Assembly (NCBI RefSeq): GCF_004770265.1
Contig: NZ_RQGQ01000017.1
Coordinates: forward strand, 558,001 to 622,000
Reading direction: 5' to 3'
DNA length: 64,000 bases
DNA from: Leptospira congkakensis
GTDB lineage: Bacteria; Spirochaetota; Leptospiria; Leptospirales; Leptospiraceae
Shown: positions 28,155 through 37,685 of the stretch, in pieces
Layout: the number at the start of each line of letters is the position of its first letter
How positions within the stretch are numbered: the stretch's first letter is position 1
The notes under the pieces: model-generated
Seen by the model: the letters and a program-made list of their open reading frames with translations, nothing else
The model's database searches: none
What the model was told of the DNA's origin: nothing
Program-made: the position numbers and the translations under genes

Positions 28155-30905
28155 TCATTCGTATTTTCGAATCCAACTTCTGTGTCCATTAGTTTGGGCA
28201 ATATATGGATTAGCTCCAATGAATGAGAAATCAAATACATAGCCATTTACTACATTATCCAAAAAATCTAATTTTAAATTTGGACCTACAAAATGACCTA
28301 AATATTTAATGGCAGAACTAGAGCCTACAGGAGTTTCAGACCAACCTAAGTATATTGTGCCTTTCGGATTGATTTCAAGATTGGAAGTGTAAACGTTTGC
28401 ACTCGAAGTAAAATTAAGATTTGTACTTCCAACAGATAGCCAATTTGTTCCATCAAAAGTCTTCACATTTAATTTACCGTCGGAATCAAATGACAAATAT
28501 AGCTTTCCACCAAAGATTTTAAAATCATGAAGGGAAGCATTCGTTGTCGGAGCTAAATTTAATTCTCCACCAACTGAAATCCAGGAAGCTCCATTCCATT
28601 TTTTCACAAAAAGCTTCATTTTACTGGAGGTATCACGTTCTGAGAAAGCTACGTAAGGTATTGATCCGTCGAATTGAATATTTACTTTCGATGGGAGATT
28701 ATTTGTTAAACTAGAACCAACAGGCAGCCAGTTAGTGCCATTGAATCTTTTTACTATAATCGAATAATCTGTGCTCGGAAGTTCTGTGCCATTCGTTCGA
28801 AATGCTGTATAAGCGACCCAAGGATCTGTTCCATTCATACCAATCGAATAGCTAAAATTTAATCCATTCAATTCAGAGTTAATGAGCGAGCCTACAGATA
28901 ACCAGGTATTAGAACTCGAATCATATTTTTTAGCATAGAGTTTGATATCTCCATTGGCTAATGAAGCGTCACCAGTATACGTTGGCGCAGTGCTATACAA
29001 AACATACGGAACTGGGCCAGCCATAGTCATTGAAAGATTCAATACAGCTTGTAGTTGCCATTGACCAGTAAAAGATACAATAGGAGGCAATGTTGAGAGA
29101 CCTGAGGATCGATCAAATTTATATGTGCTTAATTGTTCTTTATTATTAAATGAACTAGAAGCACTTTGAAAATGATTGAAAACAAAATATGCTGTATCAC
29201 CATCTGATGTTATACTAGCTGCTGACGAAAAAAATGATATGACCCCAGGATAACTCGCATCATTGAAGTTGGATCGTACATCAATTAATTGTCTGGCAAG
29301 GATTTGAATCGTCTGAGTTAATTGGATAGTTCCATCTGCAATACTAGCGACAAGATTGGAAAAGCCAACTTTTGCATCGAGAGTATAAAGATTTACGACA
29401 AGACTTGTTGGTGTATCTCGGTCTAAGGTTCCCAGATCTCCATTGGTAGGGACATTCCAATCTGCATTCAACCAAGGAAAGTAGGTTACGATATTTCCAT
29501 AACCATCATGTCCTTCAAGAGCAAAGTATTTCACATTTCCTTCTTTCATAGAAATGGTTTGTGGTTCATCAGTCTTAGAGAGTAAAGCAGTTTTGTTTCC
29601 AAAAGAATCTGTTTCATAAAGAGATAGAGTCTGTACATTTCCTGGAAGAATTGTAAAGTTCTGGGTGACCGAGTTTGAAACTGAAGATAAGAGTTTTAGT
29701 TCTATTTTTCCTGAACTAACATAGTCACTTTTAGTTGCAGTAAAGAGAGTTCCCGTACTACCTGGTTTATCCAACTTCCCTACATTGTTAATCGCATTAA
29801 CCACTTCTGGAATTATATACTGCCCCGTAAGATAGGAATTTGTATCCTCATTTCTGCAAGAGAGAATCAAATTTCTCTGGAAACCAACATTGATATTCTG
29901 AATTCCAGTTAGATTGGTTCGTAAGGTGTTAGGTAAACAATTACGATTCACGGTATAGCTAGTAACTATTGGAGAATTTGATTTAAGTGACTTATTGTCC
30001 CAAGCCTCTATTTTAATATCAAGAGTTGTGCCTGCAAGTTTGTCTGCATTTGTATAAAATGTGGAAGGGATCAAATAGACATACCTACTTGTGGGTGATG
30101 TTGAGATATTGTTTTCTGGTTGCATTGCTACTTCATTAGTATAGCTCGCAGAAGTTGATTTTTTATAGGACAGCTTGACTGCTATAATCGATCCATCTAA
30201 ATCAATGTCTCTAACATCGGCTCGAATATAAATCGGTGCATCTGCATGTATTTGAGCTGGAACTGGACTTTGAAGAGAAATAAGGGGAGAATTATTCCCC
30301 GCTGCAGAAGGAATTGCAAATAGCGCATAACTCGTGAAATGTTCTACTTGTGCTACTAAGTTTCCTTTTGTATAATCAATGGACGTTGGGACGCCAACAT
30401 AAGACTTACTTGCCTCATCGTAGTAAAACATTTGTTGTGATCTTAGATTCAAATTTTGTTCAGAAATCTTGGATGAATCATAGGTTATGACCAAGGAAGC
30501 TGGTTTATCCATCGCAAACTGAGTTCCTGGTGGAGAAAACTTATACCCTTGTCCAAAGAATTTAAACTGGCTATTGGAGTCGGCTTTTCCAGTTTTTTCT
30601 ATCGTAATTTCCGTATCCTTATCTAAGGAATTTGGAGGAATTACAAAGCTAAGTTCTTTTCCAAGTTGGATGCTTCCACCATCAATGGAATTAATCATTG
30701 AAGTAACCGTAGTTCCATCACTCACAATCAATGATGAATTTTGGTCGTTAGAACCAATAAAAAGTCTTAATAAAGAAAGATTATCATTACCTTTGGATTT
30801 TGTAGTTTCGGTTCCTATACAAAACTGTAGGAAGGTCATTGTAAATAGTAGAATTGCAATTGCAACCCTACTTCGGGTTTTAGTTTCGACTAACTTAATT
30901 GTCAT
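28155..30905 (-). CDS. Large surface-type lipoprotein with ZU5-like domain
   Basis: 916 residues. A basic N-terminus, a hydrophobic stretch and LQFC (Cys near 29) give a probable lipoprotein signal. Residues about 65-200 resemble a ZU5-like domain (SIQLGKELSFVIPPNSLDKDTEITIEKTG ... PASLVITYDSSKI ... VEHFTSYALFAIP). The middle is Ig/cadherin-like beta sandwiches (SYTVNRNC, MKEGNVKYFALEGHD). From about 540 on, repeated W(L/I)xVG motifs such as TWLSVGS, NWLPVGSS and SWISVGGE indicate a beta-propeller. An AAAAGG ribosome site is 7 bases before the ATG. The gene stands alone. The function is not known; adhesion or carbohydrate binding is possible. Confidence 0.72.
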   Translation of the reverse strand: MTIKLVETKTRSRVAIAILLFTMTFLQFCIGTETTKSKGNDNLSLLRLFIGSNDQNSSLIVSDGTTVTSMINSIDGGSIQLGKELSFVIPPNSLDKDTEITIEKTGKADSNSQFKFFGQGYKFSPPGTQFAMDKPASLVITYDSSKISEQNLNLRSQQMFYYDEASKSYVGVPTSIDYTKGNLVAQVEHFTSYALFAIPSAAGNNSPLISLQSPVPAQIHADAPIYIRADVRDIDLDGSIIAVKLSYKKSTSASYTNEVAMQPENNISTSPTSRYVYLIPSTFYTNADKLAGTTLDIKIEAWDNKSLKSNSPIVTSYTVNRNCLPNTLRTNLTGIQNINVGFQRNLILSCRNEDTNSYLTGQYIIPEVVNAINNVGKLDKPGSTGTLFTATKSDYVSSGKIELKLLSSVSNSVTQNFTILPGNVQTLSLYETDSFGNKTALLSKTDEPQTISMKEGNVKYFALEGHDGYGNIVTYFPWLNADWNVPTNGDLGTLDRDTPTSLVVNLYTLDAKVGFSNLVASIADGTIQLTQTIQILARQLIDVRSNFNDASYPGVISFFSSAASITSDGDTAYFVFNHFQSASSSFNNKEQLSTYKFDRSSGLSTLPPIVSFTGQWQLQAVLNLSMTMAGPVPYVLYSTAPTYTGDASLANGDIKLYAKKYDSSSNTWLSVGSLINSELNGLNFSYSIGMNGTDPWVAYTAFRTNGTELPSTDYSIIVKRFNGTNWLPVGSSLTNNLPSKVNIQFDGSIPYVAFSERDTSSKMKLFVKKWNGASWISVGGELNLAPTTNASLHDFKIFGGKLYLSFDSDGKLNVKTFDGTNWLSVGSTNLNFTSSANVYTSNLEINPKGTIYLGWSETPVGSSSAIKYLGHFVGPNLKLDFLDNVVNGYVFDFSFIGANPYIAQTNGHRSWIRKYE

Positions 30906-31505
30906 ATTTTTTACCTTTTAATTGGATTTTCAAAATACATAAATAATGAATTACTAATTTACTGTTTTAATAATCGAAAATTTACGATTTTTGATCTGCG
31001 AACAAACGTTATATACATTTTTCTTAGAGGCCACATTCGGGTGCTAGGCGGTACATTTGCGATAAATTTTTTTAGAAAAAATTTTGATAAATGTAATACA
31101 ATTGTAAAGAAATTACAATCTGTACGTAACTATTGGAGTTGGGTTCCTTATTAAAAGATCTATTGGCCAGAGAGAATTATTGTAGAATGAACCACCTGTT
31201 GAGGCTACTCTTTGTCTTAGAATTTAGGAGTTTATCTTTGTATAAAAAAATTAAATTCAATTGTATAACGCGATTACATTTTGAAGTAGTGCATCATCTT
31301 CTTTGGTTATAAATTTTAGCTACAAAATCTTTCTCGCAAAAGCGAGGTTTGTTATAAAGCCATTTACAAATCCAAAAAGAATGTTCGAGATGGTTTGTTC
31401 CCTCTTTTGATTTTTCTTGAACAGCATTCACTAAACAAAATCTGACCTTTCTTTCCCAATTATTTCTTTCTTGTTTTTCTAATATCATTCATACAAAATT
31501 CTGTA
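30906..31505. other. 600-bp intergenic region with a doubtful small minus-strand frame
   Basis: This AT-rich region separates divergent genes and must carry promoters for both. A 64-codon minus-strand frame (31488 to 31294) encodes a charged peptide with three Cys and four Trp. It has no convincing ribosome site and could be a remnant. No RNA gene, repeat or mobile element is recognised. Confidence 0.4.
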
Positions 31506-33380
31506 ATGAAAAAAAGAATGAACGCGAGCTGTACTCCTAATAACTTCAATGTTTTAAAAAATATTTTATTCGTCTCCGTATATCTTTTCCTCTATCCATT
31601 TACCTTTCTTTCGGCAGATTCTAATATCCTTTTAAATACCAATCAAATTGCTGAATCCACAGAACGGATTTCAGTAAAAATACCAACAGACCATTCTAAT
31701 CTAACGACTACTTCTATTTCTTATACGAATGCTATGTCCGATGGTACGCCAGCACCAAAGTTAGTATATGTCAAATCAGGAGAATACTACCTTGCATACA
31801 ATGATGGAAATTCCAATGGAAGAATTGTCAGTTTAGATTCTAATTTCAAAGTTTTAAAAGAACTAGTGAGTTTAAAAAACTTTCGAATTGAAGATACCAT
31901 TGCAGACTCTAATGGCCTGACTGTTTTATTGTCTGAGTTCGTGATTGAAAAGAAAGGAAATTACGAATCCAAAAATTTTCATACGGCTTATATCAATCAA
32001 TACTCTACTTCCGGAAAATTAAACTTTAGTACTAGGATTGTTGGTACAAAGGAATACAAAAAAGTCGGAGACCAAGGTATCGATACTACATTTGGAACTT
32101 TAACTTTGGCAAAGACGGCTGACGATCATTATGCGACTTATTTTTCAACCTATCGAAAGTGGGATGATGGGGTAACTCACCAAAGTGAATATCTTGCCCT
32201 ATTTGATGATTCTGGTAAACGAGTGATGAAGTCTGATGGCAAAACACCCGAAGGGTTTACGTGGAATGTAAGTCATAGTTTTCGACCTAGATTTATCAAT
32301 GATGGAAAACAATTGGTGATGGTCACAGTCGGTGATGCTTATCCAAGAGGTTTGGTGGTGGATAGTTTTCCTTCTCGAAAACGTGAGTTACCCATTGTTG
32401 TGCCCAAAGCCGGACCAAATGAAACTTACCAATACGTTCCGATTTCCACTGGTGATCTATACTCAAAAGATGGCACAACTTGGATCACATTTGATTCGAA
32501 TTTAGATCGTTCTTCGTACGATATTGGTTTACTGATTCAAACTGAAGCTGGGCTTTCTAAACCTATTTATTTAACCAATACAACCAAACAAAGAGAAAGA
32601 ATTCCAAGGATTGTTCCCTTAGGAAAGGATCATTTGTTTGTTATGTGGATGACTGATGATGGTACGGAAAAAGATAAATGGTTCCCTAAAATTTCAAATA
32701 TGAATTTGGAAGCATGTTTGATCAAAAAAGATGGGACTATAGTCTCTAAACCACAAGCATTTGGTTCTGGTAAAGGTTTATCTTTTCGAGCAGCAGCTCG
32801 TTTTTTTTATTTGCCGGATGGAAAGTTTGGTTGGGTGAACGATCTAACCGGTTTGGCAGACCAATTAGAAATTATTTTAGTCTCACCTTTTCAAAAGGAA
32901 ACGACTGTTGTTTCTTCAAATGATAGTCCAACACCACAACCTACGAAAGTAAAGATTGATCCCAGTTTAGGCAAACCAATGGTAGCTGCTATCTATGAAG
33001 GAAGGGAAGAAGAAGCCATTTCCCTTTTGAACCAAGGAGCCGATCCTAATACAATCTATGAAGGTTGGTCTGCTTTATTGTATGCAGCTTACTTTGGGCG
33101 TACCGAATCTGTAAGAGCACTGATATCTCACCAAGTAAATACAGATTTTTCAGTGGATGGTTGGAATGCTCTTCGGTTATCCGAAGTTAGGGGCCATTCT
33201 CAAATTGTTACTTTACTGCAACCACTAACAAAATCGCTTTCTAGATCCTTGTCTCTTTCAAAATCACCGAACCCAAAAAATCCATTAACGTCGATCGGAA
33301 ATAACAGAAGTCTCAGATCAGAAATTGAACCTGCTGAATTGAATCAAAACCTAAAAAATTTAGGAACACCAATGAATTGA
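31506..33380 (+). CDS. Exported protein with propeller-like body and C-terminal ankyrin repeats
   Basis: 624 residues. The signal peptide is about 15-38 (NILFVSVYLFLYPFTFLSADS). Residues 60-470 have repeated beta-strand patterns (PKLVYVKSGEYYLAYNDGNSNGRIVSLDSNFKVLKEL, FVMWMTDDGTEKDKWFPKISNMNLEACLI) consistent with a propeller. Residues about 495-580 hold two to three ankyrin repeats (MVAAIYEGREEEAISLLNQGADPN, WSALLYAAYFGRTESVRALISHQV, WNALRLSEVRGHSQIVTLLQ). A Ser/Lys/Pro-rich tail follows. The ankyrin repeats probably bind a partner in the periplasm. A second exported ankyrin gene lies at 34321, with an SPFH lipoprotein gene between the two. Confidence 0.72.
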   Translation: MKKRMNASCTPNNFNVLKNILFVSVYLFLYPFTFLSADSNILLNTNQIAESTERISVKIPTDHSNLTTTSISYTNAMSDGTPAPKLVYVKSGEYYLAYNDGNSNGRIVSLDSNFKVLKELVSLKNFRIEDTIADSNGLTVLLSEFVIEKKGNYESKNFHTAYINQYSTSGKLNFSTRIVGTKEYKKVGDQGIDTTFGTLTLAKTADDHYATYFSTYRKWDDGVTHQSEYLALFDDSGKRVMKSDGKTPEGFTWNVSHSFRPRFINDGKQLVMVTVGDAYPRGLVVDSFPSRKRELPIVVPKAGPNETYQYVPISTGDLYSKDGTTWITFDSNLDRSSYDIGLLIQTEAGLSKPIYLTNTTKQRERIPRIVPLGKDHLFVMWMTDDGTEKDKWFPKISNMNLEACLIKKDGTIVSKPQAFGSGKGLSFRAAARFFYLPDGKFGWVNDLTGLADQLEIILVSPFQKETTVVSSNDSPTPQPTKVKIDPSLGKPMVAAIYEGREEEAISLLNQGADPNTIYEGWSALLYAAYFGRTESVRALISHQVNTDFSVDGWNALRLSEVRGHSQIVTLLQPLTKSLSRSLSLSKSPNPKNPLTSIGNNRSLRSEIEPAELNQNLKNLGTPMN

Positions 33381-33404
33381 TTTCTTAGTGTAAACTTTGT
33401 TTTC

Positions 33405-33445
33405 GAATAGAGAAATCAGTAAAGTAAAAACTGACTTCTCTATTC
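33405..33445. terminator. Long hairpin between convergent genes
   Basis: Arms GAATAGAGAA..TCAGT and ACTGA..TTCTCTATTC pair over about 15 bases around a 9-base loop. The hairpin sits between the stops of the ankyrin gene (+) and the SPFH gene (-). It lacks a strong T-run but the position fits a bidirectional terminator. Confidence 0.6.
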
Positions 33446-33468
33446 TTAGATTGAAAATAATACAGAAT

Positions 33469-34296
33469 TTATTTTCCCTCAGGATTCACAATGATAGGCA
33501 ATCCATCTTTTCCGTTTGGAACGAAGATCAATTTATTATTTGGATTTTCCATAGCTTTCAATTGGATGTATTTCTGAGTCAAAGATTCTGAAATCATCCT
33601 TTGTGCTTTTGCTTGGGCTTCCGCTTCAATGAGAACCGCTTTCGCTTTACCATCAGCTGAGATTTGTTGGATCTCTGCATCACGTTTGGCGATATTGATT
33701 TCGAACTTCATTTGTTCTTGTTCTTGTTGTTTCGTAAGTTTGCTTTCAATCGCTTTCAAAATGGAAGGACTGTATTCTACATCATCAATGATCACATCAT
33801 CAATTTCAACGTGTTTGTCCTTTAACTTTTCACTCAAAGATTTTTTAATCTGTGCTGAAACGTTAGGTGTTTCCTTTGAAATGGAAACCATGTTATAGGC
33901 AGACAAAATATTTCGAATTGCAGTCCGAAATTGTGGTTTGACTACCTTTTCATAATACCCTCGGCCAATTTCCATTTCCAATTCATATATTTCGTTTTGA
34001 ATCGGTCGGATGATGATCGCCGCACTGACAGTAATAGTTAAATCATCACGAGTGAGGACTTCTACTTTTTCTTGGTAACTGCTCCATTGGACGGAGTAGA
34101 CATAAACACTGTTCCAAGGCATATAGGTTTGCACTCGAGATTCTAAGGGTTTTTGGCTGAGACCCGTGCTATACGGTCGCCACATCAGACCCACCTCTCC
34201 CGGACTGATGATGGAGAGGCACGATGTAAAAAAAAGGCTCACACCCAAAATGGAAAGGAACTGGAAACTGGTTGGAAAAATGGATCGACGCTTCAT
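33469..34296 (-). CDS. SPFH/prohibitin-like lipoprotein
   Basis: 275 residues. The N-terminus (ILGVSLFFTSCLSI) ends in a lipobox with Cys near 26, so it is probably lipid-anchored rather than held by the usual transmembrane helix. The SPFH core follows: ISPGEVGLMWRPYSTGL, KVEVLTRDDLTITVSAAIIIRP, VVKPQFRTAIRNILSAY and VEIDDVIIDDVEYSPSILKAIESK. A charged coiled coil (KQQEQEQMKFEINIAKRDAEIQQISADGKAKAVLIEAEAQAKAQRM) is as in prohibitins. Such proteins form ring assemblies that scaffold membrane proteins or control proteases. No FtsH-like gene is nearby. It is divergent from the ankyrin lipoprotein gene, with only 24 bases between the starts. Confidence 0.85.
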   Translation of the reverse strand: MKRRSIFPTSFQFLSILGVSLFFTSCLSIISPGEVGLMWRPYSTGLSQKPLESRVQTYMPWNSVYVYSVQWSSYQEKVEVLTRDDLTITVSAAIIIRPIQNEIYELEMEIGRGYYEKVVKPQFRTAIRNILSAYNMVSISKETPNVSAQIKKSLSEKLKDKHVEIDDVIIDDVEYSPSILKAIESKLTKQQEQEQMKFEINIAKRDAEIQQISADGKAKAVLIEAEAQAKAQRMISESLTQKYIQLKAMENPNNKLIFVPNGKDGLPIIVNPEGK

Positions 34297-34320
34297 AGTT
34301 AAACCATTAGACTAAAACCG

Positions 34321-34815
34321 ATGTTAGAATTTCTATCCAGTCGATTTTTATTCCAAAGGTTATCCATTGTCATTTTTTTATTAATGATTGGATCCAGCTT
34401 TTCCTGTATGGAAGATGAAACTGTAGTCAAAGCTCCTATGAGTAGGGAGCACCGTCTGTTCCAGGCAGTCGAAAAGGGAAACTTAGAATTAGTAAAAACA
34501 ATTCTGGCGGAAGGTGTGTCCGTCAATGCCAAGGACTCCTTAGGCAATTCCTCTTTAATCAAAGCAGCGGATGATGAAGAACTGGAAATGGCTAAGTTTT
34601 TAATCGAAAGAGGCGCTAATGTCAACCTACGCAATACCACCGGCGAAACAGCTCTCTACCGCGCCGTTTACCGTGGAAATTTAGATTTGGTTAAACTTTT
34701 AGTGAAGGCTGGTGCGGAAACCAAGGTTAAAACTGTGGGTGGGGTGAGTCTTATGGAACTTGCAGAAGAACGTGGGGAAGAAGGAATACTAAAGTATCTA
34801 GGTTCTCTTAAATAG
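34321..34815 (+). CDS. Ankyrin-repeat lipoprotein
   Basis: 164 residues. Signal with lipobox at about 17-36 (IVIFLLMIGSSFSC). Residues about 48-160 are three to four ankyrin repeats: HRLFQAVEKGNLELVKTILAEGVSVNAKD, NSSLIKAADDEELEMAKFLIERGANVNLRN, ETALYRAVYRGNLDLVKLLVKAGAETKVK. It probably mediates protein binding at the periplasmic face of a membrane. An inverted repeat with 11-base arms around one T (34808-34830) overlaps the stop codon and may end transcription just before the cassette array. Confidence 0.82.
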   Translation: MLEFLSSRFLFQRLSIVIFLLMIGSSFSCMEDETVVKAPMSREHRLFQAVEKGNLELVKTILAEGVSVNAKDSLGNSSLIKAADDEELEMAKFLIERGANVNLRNTTGETALYRAVYRGNLDLVKLLVKAGAETKVKTVGGVSLMELAEERGEEGILKYLGSLK

Positions 34816-34849
34816 GAATTTCCTATTTAAACAAGTTCGAATATAGTTC

Positions 34850-34856
34850 GTTAGCC
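34850..34856 (+). other. Leading core recombination site of the cassette array
   Basis: The core GTTAGCC is preceded by TATAGTTC, the same 8 bases that precede the core in attC site 2. No 5' half of an attC is seen upstream, so this is either an attI-like site or the 3' remnant of a lost attC. Cassette 1 begins here. Confidence 0.55.
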
Positions 34857-34894
34857 GCAATGCTGTAATTTACAAATAGAAAGGATTATAGTTC

Positions 34895-37513
34895 ATGATT
34901 CCAGAATATAAAAGATTTATAGAGAAACTTAAAGAAGAAAATTCCGATTCGGGATTACTGAAAATAGCTCAAATAGTTTACGATAACTTAGACAAACTCG
35001 AACCACTTGGAACCAATAGAGGTAAACGTTCTATTGAATTAATTTCTTTAGCCCAAAGTGAATACGAGAACAAGGAAATAACAGAAACAAAAGCTAAGGA
35101 AACTGAAGACACTGATACTCATCAAATTAAGCGATTAACTAGTTTAAGTATAAAATCTTTTAGAGGTTTTACTGATTTGGAGGAATTTGACCTAGATGAT
35201 AGAATCGTTCTTCTTTTTGGACCGAATGGGACAGGTAAATCTAGTTTTTGTGAAGCTTTAGAATACGGATTACTTGGTTTCGTCGAAGAAGCAGAATCTA
35301 AAAGATTTTCAAGACAGGAAGATTACTTAAAAAATGCTCGATTGAACAATTTTAGTCCCCCAATTCTAAAAGCTAAAGACATTCATGATTCAACTATACC
35401 TATTTTTCCTGACGAAGAAAAATATAGATTTTGTTTTGTAGAGAAGAATCGGATTGATAATTTTTCTAGAATTGCAGCAAAGACACCAACTCATCAAGAA
35501 AAATTAATTGGTTCTTTATTCGGACTAGAACGATTTAATGAGTTTGTTAAAAACTTTTCAACCGAATTTGATACGAAATATATCGATTTAGTTGGCATCA
35601 AAAACGAAGAACTCGCTGAGAAAAGAAAGATACTAGCAAACCATGAAGAAGTAATAAAAAATAAGGAAAAAACTCAAATTGAGATTCTTGAAGTCGAAAC
35701 AAAGATTTCATCAGATTTTAATGCTAAATTAGAATATGTAGAGCTCTGCAAACTAATCGGACTAGACAGTTCCAAAAGCAGAATTGAGGTAATCGAGGAA
35801 GAAATTAATAGTCCTCTTCCACCAAATTTTGATTTCAATTTTGGGATTGTAATAAGTCTAGAAGAACTAATTATTAAATATTCAAAAGAGCTTGATGAAA
35901 AAAAAGAAGATTACAAAAAAAGAATAAGCGAAATAAATTATAGAGACTTGTATAAAGCAATTTTATCCATCAAAGACGAGTCATCAGAATTTTGCCCCGC
36001 ATGTTTGACTCCATTAGATTCTGTTAGGGAAAATCCATTTATACGATCTGAAAAGGGATTACAAACTTTAGAATATCTTTCGAAGCTGGAGACAGAAATC
36101 GAAATTCTCACAGAAAGCATTAGATCCACCTTGGTAGATGTAGTTAGTATGCTCAAAAATATTGAATATATTGATTCAGAGTTAATACCAGAAAAAGCAG
36201 AGATAAACATTAATGAATTAATACCGGAGAACAATCACATATCCATTCATTGGTGGGAAAACAAATTCAATTCTAATTCCAAAAACAGAATATCTCTTCA
36301 AAAAATTAGCGACGCGGTCAAATTGCATAATACGAAACTTGAAAAGCGAAAAGAAGAAAGAGAATCTCTAAATCAAGAACTTAAATCTCTACGAAATCTT
36401 AAAGAAATAATTATAAGGCATGACGAAAATAAAAAAACAAAGTTGCAATTTATAGAAAAGGCTGACGAAGAAATAAAAAAATTTGAAATAGAAAACAAAG
36501 AACTTATAGAAGCAGTTAACGTTGAAAAAGAAATAGTGCTGCGAAATCAAAAAATCACGAATTCATATCAAAATTTCATTCTTGCACTTCAAAATTACCG
36601 AAATAAACTTCCTTCTTTATTAATTGCAGATTTATCCGATATAGTGAAAGATATATATAATTCTTTTAATAGGCAAGACCCTGAAAATGATAAAATCGGT
36701 TCCATCCGCCTACCTTTGGAAAAGAATGAAAAAATTGAAATCGCCTTCAATAGCAACCTAGATTTATATTATGATGCTCTTCATATTTTAAGCGAGGGTC
36801 ATATTCGATGTTTAGGGTTGTCAATATTATTAGCAAAAAATGTAAAAGAAAAAAATCCTATTCTAATCTTTGATGATCCTGTTAATGCTATTGACGATGA
36901 ACATAGGGATGCTATTCGAAGGACTCTCTATGAAGATGTCTACTTTGAGAATACGCAAATCATATTAACAACACACGGTGAAGAATTTTTCAAAGATGTT
37001 CACAATTTAATAGGTTCAGAAGCTACTAAAAAATCAAAGTCGTATGTCTTTTTACCGCATAAAGGAGACAACAAAATAATCGTAGATTCATCTCCTACTC
37101 CACGGAACTATATATTGGTTGCAAGAGAAAGATTAGAAAAACAAGAAATTCGCGAAACACTTGCAAACAGTCGCCGAGGATTAGAATTTATTACTCTTGA
37201 GATTTGGAAGTTACTTAATAAACATGGCGATGGAAATTTAAGCTTAAAACTTCGATATCCAAAATCTCCACCTGAACTTAGAAATGTAACAGAACAATTG
37301 AGATCAAAAGCTAACAAAGAAACCTTCCATTTCAGCAACAAACAAAAACTTATAGAATCATTAGATAAATTGCTTGGAATTAGTGGCGAATCTAAAGAAT
37401 GGAAATATTTAAACAAAGGAACTCATGAGGAAAGCGATCGATCAGAATTCGAAGTTTCAACCGTAAAAACTATAGTTGAATCTCTTGAGCAGTTAGAGAT
37501 TGCTATTAGATAA
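34895..37513 (+). CDS. Rad50/SMC-like AAA ATPase with zinc hook and possible HEPN-like C-terminus
   Basis: 872 residues, cytoplasmic. After a helical N-terminal 75 residues, a RecF/SMC-type head begins (LTSLSIKSFRGFTDLEEFDL). Walker A is FGPNGTGKSSFCEAL at about 108-122. A long charged coiled coil is split by a CPAC zinc hook at about 366-369. A signature-like segment (LHILSEGHIRCLGLSILLAKN) and Walker B ILIFDDPVNAIDDEH (about 655-670) complete the ATPase. The last 200 residues are helical and include LNKGTHEESDR (about 838-848), an N-x3-H pattern reminiscent of HEPN ribonucleases such as those in RloC-like proteins. That last point is inference. It fills integron-type cassette 1. A role in anti-phage defence is plausible but unproven. 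Confidence 0.75.
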   Translation: MIPEYKRFIEKLKEENSDSGLLKIAQIVYDNLDKLEPLGTNRGKRSIELISLAQSEYENKEITETKAKETEDTDTHQIKRLTSLSIKSFRGFTDLEEFDLDDRIVLLFGPNGTGKSSFCEALEYGLLGFVEEAESKRFSRQEDYLKNARLNNFSPPILKAKDIHDSTIPIFPDEEKYRFCFVEKNRIDNFSRIAAKTPTHQEKLIGSLFGLERFNEFVKNFSTEFDTKYIDLVGIKNEELAEKRKILANHEEVIKNKEKTQIEILEVETKISSDFNAKLEYVELCKLIGLDSSKSRIEVIEEEINSPLPPNFDFNFGIVISLEELIIKYSKELDEKKEDYKKRISEINYRDLYKAILSIKDESSEFCPACLTPLDSVRENPFIRSEKGLQTLEYLSKLETEIEILTESIRSTLVDVVSMLKNIEYIDSELIPEKAEININELIPENNHISIHWWENKFNSNSKNRISLQKISDAVKLHNTKLEKRKEERESLNQELKSLRNLKEIIIRHDENKKTKLQFIEKADEEIKKFEIENKELIEAVNVEKEIVLRNQKITNSYQNFILALQNYRNKLPSLLIADLSDIVKDIYNSFNRQDPENDKIGSIRLPLEKNEKIEIAFNSNLDLYYDALHILSEGHIRCLGLSILLAKNVKEKNPILIFDDPVNAIDDEHRDAIRRTLYEDVYFENTQIILTTHGEEFFKDVHNLIGSEATKKSKSYVFLPHKGDNKIIVDSSPTPRNYILVARERLEKQEIRETLANSRRGLEFITLEIWKLLNKHGDGNLSLKLRYPKSPPELRNVTEQLRSKANKETFHFSNKQKLIESLDKLLGISGESKEWKYLNKGTHEESDRSEFEVSTVKTIVESLEQLEIAIR

Positions 37514-37525
37514 AATCAGCACTGC

Positions 37526-37653
37526 GGCTAACAGCATCTTAACGCTTCACTTCGGGACAAGCCCTTGGTCGGCCTGCGACAAATTTCCGATCTCCCTAAG
37601 GCCTACAACGCAGGCTCAGGGCGGGAAAATTCGTCAAGACTAGTTCGTTATGC
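37526..37653. other. attC-like site 1 (cassette 1 / cassette 2 junction)
   Basis: 128 bp from the inverse core GGCTAAC to the core GTTATGC. Inside are inverted segments such as CCTGCG/CGCAGG and AAATTTCC/GGGAAAATT, able to form an extended hairpin. The outer bases differ because each belongs to a different cassette, as expected. The GC-rich interior contrasts with AT-rich flanks. Confidence 0.75.
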
Positions 37654-37685
37654 GAAATGTTTCAAATCAACCAAAGGAAAATAAT

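Noticed and set aside
37650..37685. ATG at 37650 as start of the cassette 2 membrane protein
   Set aside because: It is part of the GTTATGC recombination core with no ribosome site; the ATG at 37686 has AAAGGA at the right distance.
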